A stretch of DNA of 64,000 nt from Climacteris rufus (lineage: Eukaryota > Chordata > Aves > Passeriformes > Climacteridae). Of this stretch, positions 1 through 12,089 are shown piece after piece. Position numbers and translations under genes: made by a program. Location: NCBI GenBank assembly GCA_013398175.1, contig VZRZ01001959.1:1-64000 (forward strand). Direction: 5' to 3'. The notes beneath the pieces are model-generated. The model was given only the letters and a program-made list of their open reading frames with translations, had not been told where the DNA came from and searched no databases. How positions within the stretch are numbered: position 1 is the stretch's first letter; each line of letters begins with the position of its first letter.

Positions 1-588
1 CGCGGTCACCAGCGCGGCAACAGACAAAGAGATGGTTTGGAGGGTCCTCTCCCGTACAACAGTCTGGGTTTAATGCGAACACATACAGGAGGAAAAAAGG
101 CAAACATCTGAACCAGCAATGCACTTCTAAAATCTAGGGAACAGAGGCAGAATGCTGACCCAAGCCAATCACTGAGAGGATGGGCGGGACACGGCTTGAC
201 TGACAGGTCGCCAGCCCAGTGGGACCATGATCCGCAAGCACATGACCTCTGGAGCTGGCTGGCCCCAGGTGCGTGCCGAAATGCCAGGTCTCTGCCACCG
301 TGTCTGCCAAAGGGGGACAAGCCCGGGCAGTGCCAAGGCAGCAGATGCTCCAGCTGTCCCGGCAGACCAGGACCCTGCACCGCTGTCCCCACCGGGGTGC
401 AGCAACCTGGGCTCCGTTTCAGCAGAGGCAGCGCCAGCGGGGCTGCCCCTGTGCCGGGCGGCACAGCACCGATCCAGGGCTGCCCTGCCGAGCAGGCGGG
501 GGGGCCCCCCCCTCGGCCGGCCCTNTGCCCTGCCGAGCAGGCGGGGCAGCCCCCTGTGGGACTGCGCTGTATCAGGGTGCTGCAGCAA
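1..588 (-). mobile_element. Solo LTR, ERV family 1, copy A (cut by window start)
   Basis: This GC-rich block matches two other blocks here (42161-42864 and 43977-44588) along most of its length. Shared landmarks are AAGACAAAGAGATG-like sequence near its left end, GTTTAATGCG, and a GGGCGGGA-like stretch. Read on the minus strand it has LTR order: a GC box and an ATTGG (inverted CCAAT) near 160-190, then an ATTAAA polyadenylation signal (plus TTTAAT, 69-74), then the U5 end running off the window. The minus-strand 5' end lies near 588, where similarity to copy B stops. There is an ambiguous base at 525 between two copies of a 21-bp GC-rich unit. Long open frames on both strands inside it are by-products of GC-rich sequence. 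Class (ERVK-like) is inferred from the 6-bp TSD of copy B. Confidence 0.75.
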
Positions 589-625
589 GGAAACACTTTT
601 TTTTACTGTGCATATAACTGAGCAC

Positions 626-780
626 TTGCACAGACTGCCCAGGAGGTTGTGCATTCTCTTCCCTTGGGAATCTTCAAAAGCCACCTGGACATGGCCCTGG
701 GTGGCTCTGCTTGAGCAGGGGGTTTTGACCAGGTGGACTCCATAGGTCTCTTCCAACATCAGCCAGTCTGTGATTCTATG
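626..780 (+). mobile_element. CR1 LINE, 3' end fragment
   Basis: Recognisable CR1 tail: an ACAGACTGCCCAGGAGGTTGT-like motif, then CTTCAAAAGCCACCTGGACA, then CTTGAGCAGGG, then CTTCCAACATCAG, ending in the CR1 terminal repeat TGTGATTCTATG. Only the last ~155 bp of the element is present, the usual 5'-truncated state of CR1 in birds. It begins about 40 bp from the end of the flanking LTR, so the two insertions are nearly adjacent. No coding part is retained. Confidence 0.9.
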
Positions 781-3700
781 ACAATACTGTGTCATCACAA
801 TTTCTGTGATAGTGTGTGAGTTTAATGAGAGTAGAATATCTGAACATAAAATGGGATAATTCAAAAAGATTGTAATGAACCAGTGATTGAGATGATTATA
901 AATAGCATACTGGGGAGTTAAAGCAGGTTTTCTGTAAATGAGGTCTCTGAGGAATTTTAATGCTGCCAAGGCAGATTTGTTGCATGCATCATAAATACTC
1001 AAGTTTGAGTTTGTAAGAAACTAATAGATTTTTGTAATAAAAACTGTTTAACATATCTCTTGTTCTTTATATAATGAAGGATACAGTATTTTGTCTACTA
1101 TTTTATTAATTTTTTATTATTTGGAGTGACAAAACCTTTTACTAAACATATTCAACTGTTCTCTCTTTATCTAACAGGTACTAAAAGAAAAAATTAGCCC
1201 TTCAGACTCACTGTGGGTAGTTAAATCTCTATTCATCATAGACTTTCACTCAAACACTGGAGTTTTTTGTATTAGAATAATACTCTTTAAAATGCTTTGA
1301 TATGCAGAGAAATATATAACTACTGGCATCTGAGTTACTATTCGCTGACGGTCAAATTCTGTGCAGTTTCTTATTTATACTGAGACCACTTTATAACTCT
1401 CTGACAGCATGAAGTGGGCATATCACATTCGTATTCATTTTTAGGCTTCTTATCACTGCCAAGTTGTTGAAAAGTTGCCTTAGTTTTGATCTGCACTCAA
1501 AAGTCCTGTCAGGCATATAAAATACTAAGTGGGAATCAGTCATAGTGCAGATACCATCCTTTAATATTGTGCTGAATTTTGAGAAAAAAAAATATTGCAA
1601 GTCTAAGTAGATTTCCTTATGAACCACCTTACACGAGGGACAGAGCATATGTATTGTGATAGCACGTTTGGGTGGGTGCTATACAATATAGTCTTGAGGG
1701 ATTTGTTTTACATTTGGAGTTTTGTTCTCTGTAAAAATCCTAAAAGAATAGTGAAGAGAAATTTGTGACCATTGAACTATGGAGGCAGGGCAGACTTGTA
1801 ACACTGCATACTCTGTCTGGAAAGAGATGGCTATATTAGTTTGGTCTTTTATAAATATTTTATTATTAAATACTTGTTATGGGAAGAAAATATCCCTGGG
1901 GAGTTTATCTTCTTTAAAAAGTGACAATACATTGCACAGAACAGTAGAGCTCAGGCCTATGACTAAACCATGTAAACACACATAGCTGTAATGGCATAAA
2001 CAGGGAAGAGTGTCTGAGTACTTGCAGAGAATTAGGTATGATGTAAAACATGTTTTCTATTCCCCAAGCTGGAACAGGATCCACACTTCAGATCAGGAAA
2101 AGCTGGCTTGCTTAAAAAATATAGCAATATTTTACAAGCTGTGTTTTTTTCACCTTTTTTCTCTCTTTAAGAAGTGTATTGCAGGACTATGAATTTCAGA
2201 GTTGTTAAAAGTTGCACATCAGTAAACAAATGTGGACGCAAGGAATCTAATTTTCATAACAAGTTAATTCAGTAAAATGTGAGGGGTAGGGGATAGAAAA
2301 GGAGGAATGTTATATCATCCCATTAAGTCTTTAAACAAACTTGGATGCTAGTCTCAGTAGCAACATGAAAATGTTCTAAACAGAAAAAAACCAAAACAAA
2401 CCCTACGATTTTGTCCCAGTGCTTCAGAGCTTACCCACAATTCATAACATTCAAGCACAATATATTAGTTTCACTGCTACAGGTGTCCATATTTCCATTC
2501 CTAACGAGATTTAACTTGTGCAAACATTCTAGTATTGCTGGATTGTTCAGCTGCTTTTTATTATCTGTTCAGCTACATCAAATTTCTGCTTCAAAACAAA
2601 TATAGTTTATGCTCTCTGAATAACTTTCTTCAGCATGTAGAAGAAATACAAGTGAATGATTGATTATTTAGGGATCAAATATATGTCTCATTGCATGATT
2701 TCTAACCAGTTTTTAAGAGACTGAGTGCTCTTTGATGTTTGTGTTACTTAGAGCTCACACTTAGATGGGCAACACCCATCACTGTTGTTCACAAGATGGA
2801 TATTTGTAACTACTATTATGTCTACTGTGTGCAGTTTCAGGGAGCCACTAATATAAATGTTGTATGGTTTATTGCTTCATGGAAAAATGAACTTCTTAAT
2901 GTGGCATGGCTATGGTTATTCTTCGTTACCACTGTGTAAGAGCTTGTATGTCTAATGAGAATTTTAGATTCAGTGCAGAGCGTACAAAATATAATTATCA
3001 CTGTTTCCAGACTTAAAAGGGTTTTATTCATCATGTGTAAAAATATTCAAGCAACATTTAGAAACTTTGTTCCTACTTGTTACACTGACTGCATAGAAAA
3101 TAGAAGGAAACATAAATCTTCCATTTCCATAGGTCTTTTTTGAAACATTTTTTGGATAGTGAATGAACATGAAGCCTGGTATGTCAGAACCTTGTATCTA
3201 TACAAAACTATTGTCTGTTTTCCTCCTTCTGTTTCTGTATATAGACGTGTACAATTGATGATAACAAATACAACTTTGTCTTCCATTTTGCAGTAATGTG
3301 GTAAATGAAGATTATAGATCAGAGTCTAAGTATCTTCTAAAAGTTTAGAGGCTGCAGAACACTTGGAAAATTCTATAATATTTTGTTTACTGTTTAAGTG
3401 GAGTGGTTGGTGTTTAGATCTGGCTTTTTCTCCATAATAACATACTCCTTCAAAAATATGACTGTGCATACTTATGTATGTACCTTACAGCATGACCACT
3501 TCTCAGATGAGAGTAACAGATAATCATCATGTTCTAGAGTTAGCATTATGGACTTATCATAGGCTTTTTAGGAAAAATCCAGAGGATTTAAGTATCTTTA
3601 TGTACTTTCAGTGTAAAGTGGTACAAATGAAAAGCAGAAAAATCTTACAGAAGTTAGAAGAGCATTTCGGTAAATGTGTTTTTGTTTTAATTACATGCCA

Positions 3701-6700
3701 ATCTGGGATTGGATGTGGCACAAATTTCTACATATTCAATCGTGGGTGGCAGCTTTTCAGAAGGACTAGAATGAAAAGACCTTAAACTGTTTAGTATTGG
3801 GTTTCACAGATCAGATTTAGTGTGGTCTTTTTCCACTTGGGTTAAACTCAGTCTTTAGGAGATATTCTCTTTAATTGCTGGAGCTAATCCATGAAATGAA
3901 AAGCTGTGTAACCACTATATAAGACCAGAATGTGTGATTGAGTTGTTAGCACCCACAGAAGTTTACTGAGATTAACTTCCAACTTTGCTCTCATGCTACA
4001 ACAAAAGTGACAGGAGCAGGAGGAACTTTACCACATGATGCAAAGTGTCTCAAGTTTCTCACAGATTTAAAGATTATTTTCCTCTGAGTTGTGTAAAGTA
4101 GCCAGGAAAACAGAATAAAAATGCCTTTATGTGAAGGGACTGTAGTGAGAGAGATGAAAGATTTTCTACCCATTAGCTAAGGGAACCTAATAACTGGGAC
4201 AGGAAAGAACCAGATTCCAGTCTAAAAATTAATTTAAAAATTGATATAGTAATTAATATTATAATAATATTAACAGCAACAGCAACAATACTAAAGCTTA
4301 AAATCCTATAACATATTTACATATTTATATTGCACTGGAGATATGACTCAGACCTGTCACTCATCTTTTGCTAAGAAGAGTGATATAACCACTGGTTTTA
4401 TTGCCATGCTTTCTCCTCCTGTCTCTTGTCATATGATCATTCAATGGAATGATGAAAAGTTTATTGCAAAGAGTATTGTAAGACCTACTCAGAATATTCT
4501 TTACCATGGTAATCAATTTGCTGTCCATGTAGACAAGTAGTAAATGGCTCCAACATCATGCATCAGCTACCTCACTGCAGTGACATAAGTTGACACACAG
4601 GAGTTGAAATCCTCTTCTAATTCAGTCATTACATATTAAAATAATTAATAAGAACAGTATGAATTTTAAGGAACTGAAAACAAATAAATATAACTGCTCT
4701 GAATTGGGGAATTTGTGTCTGAACATACTTTGAAGCTTTTCTTTCCTCAGATATGCAGTACACATAACACAGTTTTATGAAAAGCCTTGTGATCTGTTAC
4801 AGTGTGCCAGTAACCTCAAAAATATGTTTACAGACCTTTTGTCCTTCAAGCCATTAAGGTCAAAATTTCATGGATGATATAAAAAAGCAACTTTTCTTCT
4901 ATTTATTGTTTTTATGATCTTTTTAGCTAGAACTAAGCTATCTTTTAAGATTGGAAAGATGCTCTCTGGCCAGAATAATACTGAATATAACAGAGATAAG
5001 AATGCTCTGCATTAACCTCATTGAAGCTAGTGAATCTACTTCTACTCATATCAGGTAAGAAACATAACTATTGTACCAGAAGAGATGAACATGGATGATT
5101 GCATTATTTTTAAATGGATGTAGGGCTTCCACCGAAAGTAATAGAGGAGTGCTAAATCACTGAAACAATACAGCAATTCTTTCTACTTTGATTAATAAAT
5201 CACACAAGCATGTGTACCTGTCTAGGTTTTCAAAATCAACAGCAGAAGATAAGCAGGCGTATATTGGAGGAGGAAGAGGGAGTGACAAAACAAAACAAAA
5301 ACCTTAGTGGTTTGTCACTTGAATCTATTCATTTATCCCTAATTACCACAGAACCCTGTTCACTGATGTTGCTGATACATGCATCACAAAGCACTATAGA
5401 AGAGATTTATATAACAGCCTAATAAATGAGATTTTCCAAGTGAAATTGGCTCTTTTTTCCCTCCAGTAAGCAGAAAAAAAATGCAAATTCAGATGATAAA
5501 TCTATAGAATGAAGTCACTTTACAGATGGGTTAAATCAAATTAAGAGCGCTTTTATAATATTGAGCAAATGGCAGCTGTACAAAATTACTCATTTGTAAG
5601 CCTCATCTATTATAGTTAATTTTGCTGACTTCAAGTACTTAATTTACATTTGTTAAACTAGCTAAATAATGTGGGAGGCGGTACGAATGGTATGTTTGTT
5701 CATACTAGAATTTATAATGTAGCTTAGGATACAAGTGTTTTGCCTCCTTCGTCATTTCTTTCTTTTCCTGCCAGGTTTAATCAATGAAATGGAATTGATA
5801 AAAGGTATTTTTAAGACTTCTTTTAGAGCTGGAATCTACTTTTAAAAGACAATCAGACTGTGGTAAAATAATTACCACAATAGAACACAAAAAATAGTAG
5901 AAAGTTCAAGGCTGTTTTAAGTGTTTTGGTTTCTGATACCTCAGAAATGGTGTCTCAGCTTTTTGATGCTATCCTGTGGGTTTTCTGTTTCTTTGGAGCA
6001 TGCCTAATAAAATGAAAAAGTTTCACAATATCATTGCTATTTGTATGGCTGGTGTTGAAACTAGAAGGACATCTCATCTTTCAGGCTCTATTTTTGTAAA
6101 GATGCAAGCATATATTCATATTTTAAGATGATACATGTCAAGGTTAGTTTTGGTCTCTGCAGGAAGAGTAGGTAAGTAGAAGCTGCAGTAGAAGCAGGTA
6201 AGCTTCTCCTGTATTAGATTAAAATTAATTCTGGTGTCAAAGTCTGCTGGGAATACTCAGATATTAACATTTTGTTGACCTTAGTGGAAAAAACGAAATG
6301 GTTTTTATGATGTGCTATTAGACCTGGTTTTCAGGATTGGCTGGAGTGTATAAATTGAAGAAAACTGCATTAAAAAAATAGTGCTCTTAATATATAAACA
6401 CAAACTTGTGTCACAGATTTTTCTCTGCAAGATGTTTTTCCAGCAAAAATACAGAAATTTAGTTATTACTTGACAGAGGGAAAATGCAGGCCTCCAGTGA
6501 AGACAGAATAAATTACATTGACATATTTGGTTAATGGCATGGGATAGTTACCATTTTTTCTGAGGTCACTTTTGTAAATTGATTACCAGAACATTTTATA
6601 TAAGAACACAGAAATACCCAGAGCTAGTTTATGAAGTTAGTAGGTCTCAGTGTTTCTGTTTTCAAAAAGCTTTTTCCTTCCTTCCTTCCCTAATTCCTAA

Positions 6701-6907
6701 TATTTGACTTCCTTAGTGACAGCCACCAAGCACTTAGTTATTGTGTGACCATGAAACTGTCACAGCTTAAAGATTAGTCATAAAGGGTGACTTCAGAAAC
6801 TGTGAAGATGTGTGAGGTTAGTGTTATTTTTACTAATGTGTACCACTATACTTGTTTCAAATTTCTTCAACAATCTTAATTTCTTCGACTGTTTCTTCAG
6901 TCTGTCA
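781..6907. other. AT-rich single-copy-like DNA, no gene seen
   Basis: About 6 kb without a recognisable repeat or gene. Open frames reach 103 codons at most (3474-3785, plus strand) and show no recognisable domain, no paired splice sites with coding bias and no low-complexity reason for being open. A short (CCTT)n-like run lies at 6677-6690. Intronic or intergenic sequence is the best reading. Confidence 0.6.
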
Positions 6908-7083
6908 GGCATTGGAACAGGATGCCCAGGGAAGTGGTGGAGTCCCCTCCCCTGGAGTTATTTAAAAGATGTAGAGCTGTGGCCCTTAGAGACATGATTT
7001 AATAGTGGATTTAGTTGTGTCAGATTGATGGTTGGACTTGATGACCCTAAACATGTTTCACAATCTAAATTATTCTACAATAA
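6908..7083 (+). mobile_element. CR1 LINE, 3' end fragment (divergent)
   Basis: Begins with ATTGGAACAGGATGCCCAGG and continues with a GTGGTGGAGTCCCC-like motif, TTATTTAAAAGATGTAGA, a GACATGATTTAATAGTGGA motif, GGTTGGACTTGATGA and a degraded AATTATTCTAC end. This order is the CR1 3' end of the subfamily whose tail contains GACATGGTTTAG. Substitutions and loss of the terminal repeat show it is old. Confidence 0.88.
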
Positions 7084-9850
7084 TTTTTGCCCACAGTTTG
7101 TCTCATAAGGTCCTTCTGAAATTCTGCAATTAGTTCTTGCCTCAACTGCAACTTTCATATTGTTATAATAACACTAATATAGCTACATATATTTTAAGAG
7201 ACTTTTGTGTCACTATCAAACTTTAGGCTTTCTTCTTACTTTTACAGACCATTTTTGAATGCTTCGAACAGCACAGGACTCAGCATGTCTTTGTCTGCAT
7301 GTCTGCTGTTGGCTTCCTTTTTTAAGAAGTACTCCACCCAACTGACTATTTCCTTCCACTCTCTTTAAATATATTTATTTATACTTGGACATTTTTATGC
7401 CATGGCTGGTTAGTCTTCCTTGAGAGCTCTGGTAGGTTATGCAAAGCAGGTTGCCCACATACTTCCTGATCACTTCAAAGAAGGACAAGAGTTTGGTAGA
7501 ACAGTAATTTCCTTTGAAGTTCTTGCTGGCTCTAGCAAAGAAACTTTTATTAATCTAGTTCACTAATTCTATCCTTTTCATTGAAATGGCAGTAGACAAA
7601 GTGAAATGAATGTGATTTTGCTCCTATTCAACATGAAAACCTACTGTATGGTGTCAGTCTTTGTGGATCCCAGTATAGTAAATAATAGAACTTTAAAAAT
7701 ATATAAGAGTTTAGAAGAACGTGAGCAAGAGACACACAGACAATGCAAGCTGATATGTCATCAGTTGCTCTGAGTTAAATGTTATAGCAAGAAAGCACCA
7801 TAGACAAGAAATTTCAAAAGCATGTGGAACTGTGGCTTTTCATTTGTTGAGTTTTGAAACAGGCTTAACCACAACCAACTGCCTCAGACAAATACTTCTG
7901 TAAAACTGATAAAATACTGGTAGAAGGAAACGTGGACTGAGATGGCATAGCTTCTGATCTTTTTTCTCCCTCAGAAGAAATATGAAACTTATATATATGT
8001 TGCAATAATATGTGATTTCTTTACGTATTCTTCTTATCTAATCTACTTGCTTAATACATGGCTACATGATGAACTTTAGATTAAGTTATTTGTAGTCTGT
8101 TCTCATGATTGCTTTGTATCTCTGGGATTAATTTTGAGTGCCTTCTTTCTTGGTCTCGAACAATCTGGGGAAGATTCAACAAGCAATTTACACACATGTG
8201 AGTAAAATGGAGTTCTTGTGGGTAAGAATAGCTGAGATATTTATTGGGTCAATATTGCGTGGGGGAAGGAGAAATATGAGATTTTATTACTATTTGCATT
8301 TTCCTCTCAATTATTGTTTGCGCGTCCTACTTATCAAATTGTAGTCTTCCTTGCTAGGACTAATAATCTGAATCTTGATGTAATGTTTACAGTACAGCAA
8401 GTCTCTCGTGGATCCTGATTGGACATTTTAAGGGCATCCTGAATACAAATACAAAATAACAATACTTATGTTTACAAACTTATACCTGAATATATGCCAG
8501 ACAACATGAAGTCTCTCAATTAGTGTTCTTCTCAACTTTAGAATGTTTACATTAACGACATACATGTTCTGTGTACTTTTGTCTATGTATTAAATACAGA
8601 GGGAATAAAAATTGTGACAAATCTGTTGTCTTCAAGAAAATCTGTACTATGTGGTGATTTTTTCTAAAGCTTAGTCAACCGCTTGTTTTAACTTTGATTT
8701 CATAACAACTATCTCAGTGTCTTTGCACAACCCTGATACAGGTAGTTTAATAGAGGAGGAGAAATGTAATTGGGGATTTCTTAATAAAAATTTAGCTGTC
8801 AGTTTGAAGGACAGTACAGAAGACCAACTCCACTAAAAGATAACTTAAAGTAGCATTCAAGATTCTGAATTTTCTTTCAGGGGTGCTGGAGTTCACTACC
8901 CACAAAAAAGGAAGGCACAGCCAGGCACACATACATACAACAAAGCTGAACAAAGAAAGAAAGTAGAACAAAAGAAAGAGAAAGATAATGTAATATTTCC
9001 AAGAAATGTTGATGCCATCTTTTTACAAAAATGTGTCTATGTGTTATATTTGATTCATATATTGTGGAAAATAGCCCTCTGGAAGTTGTGCAATATAAAA
9101 AGGGCATAAGAATGTGGGTTTCAGATGACAGCAAGAGATAATAAAAGGTAAAATAAAACCTCAGACAAAGGAAAATGACATCTTTTCAATACTTGTGTTA
9201 AATAAGGAAGAAATATGTTATTTAAAATACAGAGAGATGGTTAAATCTCCACAGAACGGATACATTCTAATCAAAATTCTTATCTTTGCCAAAACAGTTC
9301 TATTAGGATATATGCCAGTTAATGGTGTGATTTTTAATTTAGTATAGTTGTAACAATGAGTGTTTCTACATAAAAGTTCTTTTTACTTTTTAATTAGAAG
9401 TGGTGTATTTATGACCATACCTTACTTCATGAAAAGAATTAATCTACTTGTAATTTTGTATTGCTGCTAGGTTATCACCAGGAGCTGTCAGCTCACATGA
9501 GCTGACACATTGATTATATCAGCATGACTAGTAACAGTAAACCCTGCTTTGTGATCAGGAGTTCCTCATCCTGCTCATACATGTACAACCAAGTGAAGGG
9601 ACTGCTGCAGCAGTGCAGAGGTTCACACCTGTCAGCCAGGTTCTGCCTGATTATGATCTCCTACAAATGCACTGTTGCATTCAGGCCAAGACTACAAAAA
9701 CAAGCTACAGAATTACAAAATACTGTAAAGGCCTGTAAAAATCTTTGAAGTTGCTTGAAGTAATAAGTCAAATCAAACAACAAACCGAAGAGCAGAAAAA
9801 ATAAATCTCCAACCCCAGGGAGTGAAGCAAGAAGTCAGTAGTTAAACTCA
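7084..9850. other. AT-rich DNA, no gene seen
   Basis: No gene or recognisable interspersed repeat. A purine-rich stretch of GAAAG-type repeats lies at 8945-8985 and a short near-perfect palindrome at 9486-9507 is listed separately. Open frames are under 90 codons and unrecognised. Confidence 0.55.
9486..9507. repeat. Near-perfect palindrome, 10-bp arms, 2-bp centre
   Basis: Arms TGTCAGCTCA and TGAGCTGACA are exact reverse complements separated by CA. It could form a hairpin or bind a dimeric factor, but no promoter or gene is visible nearby, so function is unknown. Confidence 0.8.
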
Positions 9851-10380
9851 GAGAATCATAGAATGGTTTGGGTTGGCAGGGACCCTAAAGATCATGGCAT
9901 GATCTTTAATACCATGGGCAGGGACACCTTGCACTAGACCAGGTTGCTCAGGGCCCCATCCAACCCGGCCTTGAAGATTTCTAGGAATAGAGCATCCAAA
10001 ACTTCTGTGGGCAACCTGTGCCAGTGCTGCAACACCCTTTGAATAAAGAATTTCTTCCTAATATCTAATCTAAACCAGTCCTCTTTCAGTTTTTAAACCA
10101 TTACTTATCATGTCACTACCTGCCTGTATAAAAAGTCCCTCTCTTTTCTTTTTGTAAGAACTTTTAAGGTATTAGAAGGCCTCTGTAAGGTCTCCCTTTT
10201 TGGGCTGAACAACCACAGCTCTCTCAACCTGCCTTCATAGGAGAGGTGCTTCTTATTATCTAGCCCTCTTATTATCTTCATGGCCTCCTCTGCACCTGTT
10301 CTGACAGGTCCTCATCTTTCTTGTGCTGGGCACAGCAGAGCCGTACACAGTATTCCAGGTGCAATCTCATGAGGGCGAAT
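9851..10380 (-). mobile_element. CR1 LINE, 3' part, reverse orientation
   Basis: Starts with the reverse-complemented CR1 end AGAATCATAGAATGGTTTGG and continues through the blocks CCATGGGCAGGGACACCTTG, CAGGTTGCTCAGGGCC, GGGCAACCTGTGCCAGTG, AAGAATTTCTTCCTAATATC and GGGCTGAACAACC to ACAGTATTCCAGGTGCAATC. Roughly the last 530 bp of a CR1 copy is kept, covering the C-terminal end of ORF2 and the 3' UTR, with no open frame left. An inverted repeat at 9887-9907 replaces part of the expected sequence. Confidence 0.92.
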
Positions 10381-11190
10381 GACAGATGGGATCTGTGTCC
10401 CTGGAAGCTTGATGCATTTCCTGCTGCTGTGTTCATGTAAGGTTCTAAAGTCCGTGCTCTAGAGCTGATAAAAATCTTCCTGATAAAATGAAAAAGAGGC
10501 ATAGCACTGAATAGAAAAGGAAGTAAAATTGAAAGACTTCAAAGAGAAAGGGAGGAGGGAGTGTGAAAGGATGGAAGAGTAGACTTCTGGGAGAGAGGTA
10601 CTGGCAACACCTGTTATGTGAGGTGGGGTCTGGACCTATTGTGCACATCAGCTCAAACACTGCATTGACATTTGCATAAGGCAATGTAAGGAGATCTCTC
10701 AGCTGTTTAAAGTAGAAGACTGTGGGGACTAAAGGACTGTGATCATCTATACTTCTGTGTATCTAGTAACACTGGTGAAAACATTATTGTGTACTGACCA
10801 ATGGCCAGGCATTGGAAGACTTTTAAAAAGGGAAGTGTGAACAATAAAAAAAGTTAGCATTATAGGTTTAGTATAGAAAAATCATGTAATCTTCTAATCA
10901 AGACTGTTAGAAAAAGATTGTTTGGAGCATTTTCAACATTGACAGAACAAAGTTTCTCAGACAGGCAGGGAAGCCTTAAGAGTTTTCAAGAACTATAGGC
11001 ATAAATTTCCCAAGGTATGTTCAAATTAGGTACTTGATAGTGAATTTCTGTGAGAAAACATGGCCCAAAATTGTTCATATGAGCATCATTTTAGACTACT
11101 AACAGTTTGAGAGTACCCAGTTTAATCTAATAATTTAATAATTATCAAGGATTTGATGTTCTCTACCCAGTTTGTGCTGATTCTTACTGG
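10381..11190. other. No gene or recognised repeat
   Basis: Sequence after the CR1 body. The first ~60 bp may be a degraded continuation of that CR1. The rest is AT-rich and featureless. An open frame of 79 codons at 10445-10684 (minus) is rich in F, L and S and looks like chance. Confidence 0.45.
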
Positions 11191-11195
11191 ACATG

Positions 11196-12084
11196 TGTCA
11201 GAGACTGAAAAAGTTCATGCCTCAAACATTGATATAAAGTTTTGCTCATTATAAAGAAACTACAACCAGAGAAGCCTCTTTGAAGACTGAGACTTTGGAC
11301 TTAAAGTCAAACTCTTGATTAGATAAAGGGAAAACTATTGTTCAGTCATCTCAGGCTGAGGGAAAGGCATGCATCCACAAAAAGCCAGTGCTGAGGATCA
11401 TCCCTGGCTGAGTTTTGGGTGGGGGGAGAAAACAGCTCACAGAAGCCAGGTTTACACAGACTTGCCCCCCAAACAAGGTGTGTGTGGAGGGTGAGGTTTT
11501 TGGATGTGTGGCGCAACCTCTGCTCAGAAGAACTGAACACCCATCCTCCCTTCTATAAACTGGCCCAGCTGTGAAACCCGCAACCCCACGTGCCGCATCC
11601 ACGGGTCTTTCACGTGAGAGGTACCTGATGGGGAGTCATAATCCATCAAAGACCCCCCTAAAGTGCCTCCCAGGGACTTTGTACCACTGGCTGCATGTGA
11701 CACAACAGATCCCGAGTGCTGTGAGAGACTGACCCCCTCCCCCAGGGGGACATGCCTGGACATTGGCACCTGGCTTGAGAGTATATTAACCCAGGGAACT
11801 CTATACCTTTTGGGGGACCTTCACCACCAAGAAGACCAGTGGGAGGGGATCATCACGATGCCACTGGGACCCATGGAGCAGTGACACTCCTTTTTATTTT
11901 GCCTCTGTCACCTCTCTGTCCCCCCACCCTTTTCCCTATTTCTCCCTTTCTCTTCTATTTCTCTCTTTCTCTCTTCTATTTACTATCCAATAAAACCCAT
12001 ACTATTGACTCGCATATGGTCTCATTTGCACCTTAATTCAGGCAGAGGAATGTCTAAATAACCTTATAAAACCGAACCTTAACA
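11196..12084 (+). mobile_element. Solo LTR, ERVL-like
   Basis: An ~890-bp block with LTR structure on the plus strand. It starts TGTCAGAGACTG, has a long U3, a TATTAA element near 11785, a pyrimidine-rich stretch (11880-11980), an AATAAA signal at 11989-11994, and ends AACCTTAACA. Proposed 5-bp flanks are ACATG (11191-11195) and ACCTG (12085-12089), one mismatch apart; 5-bp duplications are typical of ERVL. The left boundary is less certain than the right. The open frames around 11351-11884 on both strands are shadows. No retroviral interior flanks it, so it is a solo LTR produced by LTR-LTR recombination. Confidence 0.65.
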
Positions 12085-12089
12085 ACCTG

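Noticed and set aside
169..1002. 277-codon open frame on the minus strand
   Set aside because: It runs through single-copy DNA, a CR1 tail and a GC-rich LTR containing an N. It has no domain and is explained by low stop-codon density in GC-rich sequence.
3474..3785. 103-codon frame in AT-rich DNA
   Set aside because: No recognisable domain, no splice context, and lengths like this are expected by chance over 64 kb.
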